Below are positions 57,663 through 64,000 of a DNA stretch of 64,000 bases, in pieces (the first letter of the stretch is position 1; each line of letters opens with the position of its first letter). This DNA comes from Astropecten irregularis. Lineage: Eukaryota; Echinodermata; Asteroidea; Paxillosida; Astropectinidae. The notes under the pieces are model-generated. The model was not told the DNA's origin and did not search any database. It saw only the letters and a list, made by a program, of their open reading frames with translations. The translations under genes were made by a program, and so were the position numbers. The stretch is from the NCBI GenBank assembly GCA_963971285.1, contig OZ020261.1, positions 5,955,983 to 6,019,982 of the forward strand, written 5' to 3'.

Positions 57663-57975
57663 TGGCGTCCACGTTTAGCTCAACGTGAACAGCGAAGAAC
57701 ACTTCGTCGAGAGAGACTGTTTCGTGACAGAAAAATCCTTTGCATACTCTCGACTACGGTGAAATAATAGAGCTATATACAAGTATGATTTTACCGGGAC
57801 TCGGGGATATTTCGCACAGACTTGTTGCAGAATTTCAAGAGGATTTGGAGCGTCAAACTCGGGTAATTCTCCGTTGGTTAGCGTATTGGGGAAAAAACAA
57901 CGAACGAGTGTATTATGTACGCTTTTCTATTGAACACGATGATAGGCAGCGATCAGACGAGCGGGTGGGATAATC
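57663..57975 (+). pseudogene. PIF/Harbinger transposase, N-terminal fragment
   Basis: Family: DDE nucleases of PIF/Harbinger transposons (HARBI1-like). Frame 57663-57735 reads a basic run with RRERLFRDRK. After a shift near 57736 the next frame (57740-57973) reads HTLDYGEIIELY and then LVAEFQEDLERQTR, the order expected at the N-terminus of these proteins (FRDR, then D-x-E-I, then the DLxRxTR region). The central domain with the first catalytic aspartates is missing. It begins a few bases after the PAL-E-like left end. Not functional. Confidence 0.6.
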
Positions 57976-58373
57976 ATGGTTAGAATAGTCGTTGGAATGG
58001 GGCTGGGTGTTTCACCCCATTTCAGTTTGCCGGTAGTAGGAGTATTGGAAGTGCAAGTGGCGTGGTTATTTAACTTTTGGTGGAAGAGTGGCTTATTATA
58101 AAATTAGTAAATACTATAAAATAAATGACTAACAATATGACACAAAAAATAACCTGGGATATGCTATCATTTTTGTGGTGTTCTATTCCCAAATTTAATT
58201 TGCACGAAACCGACAAGAATCTACACAACAATAAATATGAAAAATATTCAATATGAGGGTTTTTCATTACCAGTTAGCATACATGTACATTTATTCATTA
58301 TTGTTTTGACCTTAATACCATACATTTTAAGTGCACTCATTTTTATTTCTGAACATTTCTTTTTCTGATACAG
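57976..58373 (+). other. Interval between transposase fragments
   Basis: AT-rich, ends in a polypyrimidine tract plus CAG. Probably the remains of an intron and of a deleted central exon. No recognisable transposase sequence. Confidence 0.35.
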
Positions 58374-58550
58374 ACTTGAAGGGTTGTTATTCGGAGATAC
58401 TGGCTACACCCTTCGCTCCTAGTTGATGGCACCCTACTTTACCCACAACCCAGAGGGGGAGAGACACTTCAATTTCAGCCTCAAATGAGCTGTGGTGATA
58501 ATTCAACAATTCAAGGAGCAACCCAGTTTGAGCCGAGGATAAGCCAAAGG
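58374..58550 (+). pseudogene. PIF/Harbinger transposase, C-terminal fragment
   Basis: One frame (58375 onward) reads LLFGDTGYTLRS, a stop, then LMAPYF and GERHFNFSL. This matches the GDSGY...LMTPY block and the downstream ExxFN stretch of Harbinger nucleases. Stops at the tryptophan position and further on inactivate it. The segment is preceded by a pyrimidine tract and CAG (58354-58373), a good splice acceptor, so it was probably a second exon. The order and strand agree with the N-terminal fragment 400 bp upstream. Confidence 0.62.
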
Positions 58551-59121
58551 AGGGAAAACACTAATCCTTGTTTGTGATGTTTTCAACAGCAAAGCTAGGA
58601 AGTTTCACTAGAGCCAGACAATTTTTATGAGGGCCAAGTTTGGGAGGATGAAGTTAAAGTGACCCATAATGATCAACTGAAATCTGATTTGATTGAACAC
58701 TTGAGCAAGTAAAACTGATGAAGTCACTAGACACTTTTTTATGTCACAAAAGGAGAAGGCAAAATGTAGAAAACAGATCTCATCATTTGATAATTCTTGT
58801 TAATATTCACAGTGACATTACAGGGAAAATTCCATGGAAAAAGTTAGCAATGGTCAAAAGGTCACCCGAAAATTTAATTTTATCAATTAAAACTTTTTTA
58901 AAAATAAAATTGGATTCCAAAATCCAGAATTCAAAGGCAATCTTCAAATAAATAGAATCATCTGTGCTGTTATCGTTTCAATTGCAAGATTTTAATTAAT
59001 ATGTTTTATTTGTTTTTAATTTTTTGTTTAAATAGTGTGATGTTCTCACACAACTAGTCAGTGACACATGTTTTGCTATTATTAAATGATGTAGCCATAT
59101 AGTTTATGTTAAACCTTTTTT
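58551..59121. other. AT-rich unassigned stretch
   Basis: Nothing recognised. Lies between the transposase remnant and the possible minus-strand exons. Confidence 0.4.
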
Positions 59122-59240
59122 TCAGTGATGATGATGATGGTACAAGAACATTCTCTGCTTCATCATGGTATTAGTCATCTTCTTCATCTCTCTCAATTTC
59201 TTCATGTTAAGTGGCTCTCTTTGCCTTGAAATGATAGCTT
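59122..59240 (-). other. Possible terminal exon, minus strand
   Basis: Minus strand: an acceptor-like 'tgtacacag' precedes 59240. One frame is open to a stop at 59122-59124, with a basic, Met-rich tail ending in a His run. An alternative frame is acidic (EIERDEEDD) but interrupted. No domain recognised. It could belong to the second (Myb/MADF-type) gene of the Harbinger element or be chance. Confidence 0.2.
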
Positions 59241-59363
59241 CTGTGTACAAAAAGGGGGAGTGTATGAAATAAACAAAACATGTATATGTATGAACATGAA
59301 CAACATGAAGTGTTTATGATACAAAGTTTCATTTGACAGATTGTATTAGCCACAAACGTTTAC

Positions 59364-59477
59364 CTGCACAAGGACTGACATCGCCTTCCCCTCTAGCCAC
59401 TACTCCTGTGGCAGCTGGGGTCAGTAGGGTACCTCTAGCACTTCCTCCATGAGATCATTCTTATCAGTCACCTCGTC
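59364..59477 (-). other. Possible internal exon, minus strand
   Basis: 114 nt between an acceptor (AATTCAG before 59477) and a donor (CAG|GTAAAC after 59364). The first frame reads 18 residues including DLMEEVLEVPY, then stops. A shifted frame (LLTPAATGVVARGEGDVSP) is open to the donor, so one frameshift may be present. It follows in phase on the exon candidate at 61566. Function unknown. Confidence 0.25.
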
Positions 59478-60493
59478 CTGAATTGATACAAACAGTAAAA
59501 TAAGTTAGCACTGGAAAAGAAAAGAAAACCCTTCATTATTACCTCTGTTTTTTATCAAGTGTATACACATTTTCCAATCCATCAATTGTAAACAGACAGC
59601 ACCGATTGCCATTTTGGACTGACTGAAGCATAATAATCAAACTGTCTGCTCCAAGTTTCCATTGAGGTATTCACTGATCAATTTAACCCTACCCCCTCCC
59701 TCCATAAAAAAATAATTCAATGGGTCATCAGGAAAAAAATATGGAGCCACTCGCCACTTTTCTTTTTTGACTTGGAACATACAAAATAAGTGTTTCATCA
59801 ATTTACAAATACGAGTAGGGCCTACAAGTTAAATTTCTCAAATTTTTTTTTTATTTCCAAAATACCAAAAAGGCTATTATTTTGTGTTCGTGTCTGCCCT
59901 AACAAATTCTACAAATAAATATAGAAATTCTCCCTACACCCAGTTGCTACCGCGAGATTTATCCATGATACGTGTACAGTTTCGTGTACATACATCCCTT
60001 AATACCCTGAAGCTGAAGTCTGTTCAATTTTTTATAGTTCGAGGCCTAAATTCGGTACTTACAATTTATACTTACAAGGGAGTGAATCACTGAATGTAAA
60101 CAGCGTAGCGTAGGCTAACCGCGGGGAGCCCCGTGACGAGTGCCGTACGTGTTCGCTTGTCCATTTCCTGCAAAGTTGCACTTTTCGTCACGATAATGCC
60201 TTAAATGTATAAACTACACATGGTTTCCGTCAAGGGAATTTATCTTCGAAGAGCTCATTTACTACTTTATGCCTCCAATCGTGAAAAGTTGTTCACTTTC
60301 CGATCACCACCGCGACGTATCAACAAATTGCAAATGGCTGCCTTCGAGAAAACTTTTGCAACGGTGTGCTCAACGACCGTTTCATGTATAAAGGCATGAA
60401 TACTCAAACAGTCGTTGACCTTATACGAGGTCATCCTCGTCCTAGGAACATTAAAATATAAAAGTGTAAATCGGACGTTGCGCAGCTAAGTCG
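59478..60493. other. Unassigned stretch
   Basis: No exon or repeat recognised with confidence; T run near 59840. Confidence 0.4.
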
Positions 60494-60609
60494 AGTTTCG
60501 TGAAATCGATTTTAAGATAGGGCGCAGCTACGCCATAATTTTATGGCGTAAGTCTTACGCCATAAGTAGATATGGCGTAAGTTACGCCAAGTTTCGTGAA
60601 ATCGGCTGC
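60494..60609. mobile_element. PAL-E right end / copy
   Basis: 'gagtttcgtgaaatcgattt', then inverted 'tacgccataattttatggcg' and 'cttacgccataagtagatat' blocks, ending TTTCGTGAAATCGGCTGC. It could be a complete short PAL-E copy with a worn left end, or the right end of the 57456 element. Confidence 0.65.
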
Positions 60610-60770
60610 TGGTCAGTATAGTTTTGTTGTTTGTTCTTTATTTCAGATAGATGTTGATTCTATATTTAAGAATGATGGCAGATGACTTATATCGTTTAGA
60701 CTGCAACTGTGCAGTTAGATTTTTATCATTATTCCCAATCATGTACCATTTGTATGTACATGTAATTTCA

Positions 60771-61129
60771 TATCATACCAAAACTGAAATCTTCACAGAT
60801 TTACTCAATATCTCAATAACACAATTTACTTAATAGTATAAATTTGTGATGATAGAAACCGTTGAAACAATCCCCATGTTCTGCCTGAAATGCTGTTTTT
60901 GTCCAGAAAAGTGTACTTAACCAAAGACAACAAACAGTTTTGAACACCATCAGGTGAGACCAAAACTCCTAGCTTTGAAAATACCATGAGCGTTTTCACT
61001 GTTTTCTCAAAAAGTGGGCACCAAAAGGGACTGGAAATTTTACAGATGACTGTTACTCTATCAGTCTTGATAATTTTGCACATGAATCTGCATTTCTTTG
61101 ACAAAAACCAAAGTATGTATTATTTACCT
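60771..61129 (-). mobile_element. Degraded TTAA-A MITE, reverse orientation
   Basis: Starts CATACCAAAACTGAAATCTT and ends CCAAAGTATGTATTATTTAC CT-like; 'actgttttctcaaaaagtgg' is conserved. TTAA flanks are lost. Confidence 0.75.
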
Positions 61130-61565
61130 GTACACAGAGACTACTCATTTCATTTTCGAAGCAAAAGTACACTGCAAACACGTGACAATAGACAAGCACT
61201 TCAATCCACAATTCTACATTATTTAGATCCCAAAGCGAGATTACATTGCGACTTGCACATTCACTGTGTGCTAGTCGAGTTCTTTATTCAAAAATTGAAG
61301 TGGAAATTGTGGGAACAATTTATGGAAAAGCCAACAGCAGTAATTTTGGAAAACCGTGAATGAACCGACCCAAATCTTATGAGCAAAAATTAACTTAATT
61401 CGCCGTTGCATATTGCATTGCCTTCCTGAATACGTGACATTTAATGCATTCCATGTAGCCCGTGCATATATGCAGAACATGCAGAAGTATTTTCCAGGCA
61501 TTTTGCAGAAAACTTTTATGAACTGTGCGACCAAACAAATTCAAAAAGGCCATTATTTCACTTAC
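61130..61565. other. Unassigned stretch
   Basis: Would be the intron downstream of the exon candidate at 61566-61662. Nothing recognised. Confidence 0.35.
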
Positions 61566-61662
61566 CTTGGTTCCTCGTGGAAAAACTCCCGTAGGGGGCA
61601 CTCCCCGTCTTGTCCTGTCAATGCCGTATTGGGAAGCTTTCTCGTCGAAAACCCCGGAGTGA
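61566..61662 (-). other. Candidate exon of an unknown minus-strand gene
   Basis: 97 nt bounded by an acceptor ('ccattttgcag') and a strong donor (AAG|GTAAGT). The frame compatible with the acceptor is open throughout and reads SGVFDEKASQYGIDRT followed by a run with GVPPTGVFPRGTK. Composition is protein-like, with GC-rich codons unlike its surroundings. In phase with 59364-59477. No family recognised. The upstream exon and start codon were not found; an ATG-started frame at 62234 on the same strand (about 71 codons) is a weak candidate. Confidence 0.35.
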
Positions 61663-61890
61663 CTGCAAAATGGTCGTTAATGGACAAAGCAACATGGCGG
61701 AGTGTGAACAATCAATAATGGGCTACTTAGCCTGTTTTTGTTTCGTATAAATACCTTGAAATATGGACGGTGTCGGAAGTTCAAACGTCAAATTTCTCCT
61801 TTTTTTTCCATTAAACATACAACAATAATAGTCCTGTAGAATTTAGTAGGCGTTAATTCCAGTCAGACGACAGGGCTTAAAAACAAAACC
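61663..61890. other. Short spacer
   Basis: Nothing recognised. Confidence 0.35.
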
Positions 61891-62104
61891 GACCAATCAC
61901 AAGTCAGGTTGGTTGATTGGGTTCAACACCGAACGAGATAAGTTAAATTACGTTTGATTGGATGAAATGGAAAACAACTCGTGTGGTATCATGTTCTGCG
62001 CACTCCATTGAGAGGCCATTAACCAGCTGACCAATCACGAGGCTGATTGCTTATTTCATTCGCCGAAGTGTGAGTTAACGACAACATTGATTGGATGAAA
62101 GTAC
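61891..62104. promoter_or_regulatory. Duplicated CCAAT-box blocks
   Basis: GACCAATCAC occurs at 61891 and 62029, and TTGATTGGATGAAA at 61954 and 62086. Another ATTGG is at 61916-61920. Spacing within blocks is similar (63 and 57 bp), suggesting a tandem duplication of about 135 bp that kept its CCAAT motifs. CCAAT boxes bind NF-Y in animal promoters. The blocks lie upstream of the minus-strand exon candidate at 61566. No TATA box found. Confidence 0.35.
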
Positions 62105-62377
62105 TAAGCACTAACCAGAGGACATTTGCGACCTTTTCAAAACCTCGTCTTGACTTTTGTTTAGAAAGAAACTCAATCGTTTGACCTCGTCTTGTAGTAG
62201 TCTTCGGCTCCAGTCTGGGATCCATTTCCTGCATTCATTTTAAGTCACAGTTTTCGACAACGGTTTCGCAGTAGATATTCCGATGAAACACGAATACGAG
62301 TTCCAGCTTGTGAAAACTGCAACCCGAAGGTCTATACTTATAGCTTTAGTTGAGGGAGCCTAAATCAGGGGCCTTTT
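62105..62377. other. Unassigned stretch
   Basis: Contains the minus-strand frame mentioned for the exon candidate; otherwise nothing recognised. Confidence 0.35.
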
Positions 62378-62750
62378 CCAAGCTTCGGCTCCGGCTCAGG
62401 CTCCCGCGCGCTATGCACGGTCTCTGTCATCCCGAATGCTGAAAATATAGGTTGTGGTTTTTCATTGAAGCTGAAGCTCTCTCTGTTTTCCTTTTCAAAC
62501 CAGAGAATCTACCTGCGAACCGCAGCCAAAAGCCTCTATTTTGATACCCAGTTATTTAAGAATGGATTCACAAAATGGAGCTGGAGCCTAAGCCTAAGCC
62601 TCTGTTTCGTAAACGCCCATTAGGTTGTGGTTTTTCATTGAAGATGAAGCTCCGTTTTCTTTTTCAAACCAAACAATTTACGCAGCCAAAAGCCTCTATT
62701 TTGATACCCAGTTATTTTAGAATGGATTCACGAAATGGAGCGAGCCGAGG
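62378..62750. mobile_element. Two tandem GGCTCC-ended MITE copies
   Basis: Copy 1 (62378-62596) starts AAGCTTCGGCTCCGGCTCAG and ends at 'ggagctggagcctaagcc'. Copy 2 (about 62577-62750) repeats 'aggttgtggtttttcattga' through 'aaaagcctctattttgatac' and ends at GGAGCGAGCCGAGG. They match the uninterrupted form of the 15617 element. The shared end between copies suggests unequal exchange or end-to-end insertion. Confidence 0.78.
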
Positions 62751-63534
62751 TTTCGATAAGGCCCACAAAAATGGAACGGAATTCAAAGTTTTTCCCAGCA
62801 GAGGCTACCGCAATCATGAATAATATTAGCGGCCATTTTGGAAGCTAAAATGCCAGTGATTGGACAAAAGTTTAAAACAAAATTAATAGGCATACAATAA
62901 AGAGACATGATACGTATGAGAATACGATCTCATCTAGAAAAATAACCATTTTATTATATTTTGTACAATGCGCTTTACACTGAACAATAAAATCATTGTT
63001 CAAAATATTCCTAATTGCTATTTAATTTACAATGTGTGCAAATAAAAAGCCAAAGAATCTTTGTTCTTTAAAACAATTGCTTTTTTGCTTTCTGCTGGTA
63101 AAATTTTACACAATGGTCCAAGAAATGTTATACATGATATACACCATTGTCTTTTATTACAAATATAATTATTGTTCATTTATTGCAGACAAATATTATC
63201 TACATTACTGCGATTATTCTCGTTTTCTTTCAAAATAGTTGTCACTTGATATATTTCAATGACGTCATCAATATGCAAATCTGTCTCTGGCAGTTTGTGC
63301 ACTGTGCCCACTTTCATACCACTACTAAATCCAAAAAATGTATATTGCTTACTAAATGTTTGTGTTCAGCAAATTTTCAGCCGGGAACCAGTTGACACAA
63401 ATGCCCATTACAAGTGATACCGGGCTGGTAATTTGTAACCTGTGACTACAAAGTAAACTATCTCTATGCTTAGTAGTCTGGTTCCCAGACCAAGATTCTC
63501 CGACTATGTTCTGTTAATTGTTAATAAGGCCGAA
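62751..63534. other. AT-rich unassigned stretch
   Basis: Nothing recognised; a further 'gtgattggac' CCAAT motif lies near 62856. Confidence 0.4.
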
Positions 63535-63537
63535 AAA

Positions 63538-63835
63538 AGAAATTGTTGTGTTGGCCTTTAGTGACCGACCGTAAAATGCCAAAACTTTTGGTCGGGATTT
63601 TTTTTTTTCCTAAAGTATAAAAACTCACCATTTTTGACAGAAAATGTAAGATTTTGCAGTAAAAGGGACCCTCAAAACGACCCAAGACCGTTGATTTATA
63701 TGCCCTGGTGACCATACATCCTGTATTTATTCTTAAATGTTTGAAAGCCGGCAAAAAAAAATAATAATAATAAATCGACCGACTCAAAATGTAAATTTTT
63801 CCACTTGAGGGCAACACAACATTTTTTTTCCGGCC
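63538..63835. mobile_element. TAA-flanked MITE, PIF/Harbinger style
   Basis: 298 bp, GGCCGAAAAAAGAAATTGTT to its near complement ending TTTTTTTTCCGGCC, with TAA at 63535-63537 and 63836-63838. Arms include TGTTGTGTTG/CAACACAAC. A 122-codon minus-strand frame covers the element but is explained by the repeat. Confidence 0.75.
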
Positions 63836-63838
63836 TAA

Positions 63839-64000
63839 GAGTCGCCAGGGAATCTTTGGACAAGGCACCAGACTATAAAAGCTTAGCAAACTGTGTGCTT
63901 TTTCTTTTCATGTGTTTCGTCAAAAGAACATTTTCCTTATAGCAACTCCTCATGATGCTTAAAAGGGTTATAATGAAAGACAATTAGAAAGATCTGGTGC
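63839..64000. other. Unassigned window end
   Basis: Nothing recognised. Confidence 0.35.

Larger units (their letters stand above)
57456..60609 (+). mobile_element. Candidate decayed PIF/Harbinger element with PAL-E ends
   Basis: Left end GGCAGCCGATTTCACGAAAC (57455 onward) followed by inverted 'ggcgtaagt'/'acttacgcc' motifs to 57655. Right end (60494-60609) has the same motifs and finishes TTTCGTGAAATCGGCTGC. Transposase fragments lie inside (57663-57975, 58374-58550). About 3.15 kb is a normal size for this group. No target duplication is evident, and the two ends could instead be independent PAL-E copies. Another 'ccgatttcacgaaagttacg' at 57540 shows local rearrangement. Confidence 0.45.

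Noticed and set aside
63521..63889. 122-codon minus-strand frame
   Set aside because: Coincides with a TAA-flanked palindromic MITE.

Overview
This window looks like a gene-free stretch of a eukaryotic nuclear genome, AT-rich and crowded with repeats. I found no intact protein-coding gene, no rRNA and no convincing functional tRNA. The only coding sequence I recognise is a broken PIF/Harbinger transposase near 57.7-58.5 kb. The repeat repertoire (palindromic MITEs with GGGGCCAATTTCAT-like ends, TTAA-flanked MITEs, tRNA-headed SINEs with ATT tails) suggests a marine invertebrate deuterostome, most likely an echinoderm such as a sea star. That placement rests on repeat style only.

Family names used below are mine. 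TTAA-A, -K, -L, -M and -N are nonautonomous DNA elements with AGG...CCT ends flanked by the target TTAA; I infer a Kolobok-type origin. PAL-B, -C, -D, -E and -I are palindromic elements whose ends resemble GGGGCCRATTTCA or GCAGCCGATTTCACG. Further families are GGCTCC-ended elements, TAA-flanked elements (PIF/Harbinger style), a TA-flanked mariner/Tc1-style element, a hAT-style element, a probable solo LTR and at least three SINE families with tRNA-like heads.

Layout: 0-8 kb holds two TTAA-A copies, a three-part TTAA chimera, a TTAA-L copy, a SINE, a tRNA-related insert between 26-bp direct repeats and nested palindromes. 8-11 kb has PAL-C, a 111-bp minisatellite split by a probable solo LTR, and a hAT-like MITE. 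15-18 kb has a nested PAL-B in a GGCTCC element, a tandem array split by a TTAA-A copy, and a SINE. 20-26 kb has a 94/110-bp minisatellite and a cluster of TTAA elements. 27-30 kb has two short tandem arrays and a TTAA-A copy. 32-36 kb mixes TTAA-A, PAL-B, a mariner-like MITE and a small palindromic MITE. 38-48 kb is the densest MITE zone, including PAL-C, PAL-D and PAL-B side by side and an L/M chimera. 49-52 kb has two copies of one SINE, a tRNA-like core between inverted repeats, and a TAA-flanked element nested in a PAL-E remnant. 54-61 kb has PAL-E and PAL-I, a complex microsatellite and the decayed Harbinger element. 61-64 kb has a possible minus-strand exon, duplicated CCAAT-box blocks, two GGCTCC copies and a TAA-flanked MITE.

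There is no operon-like cooperation. What connects the features is transposition: nonautonomous families repeatedly landing near or inside each other. A decayed transposase lies between PAL-E type ends. Whether the window is intergenic or intronic cannot be decided from the sequence alone.
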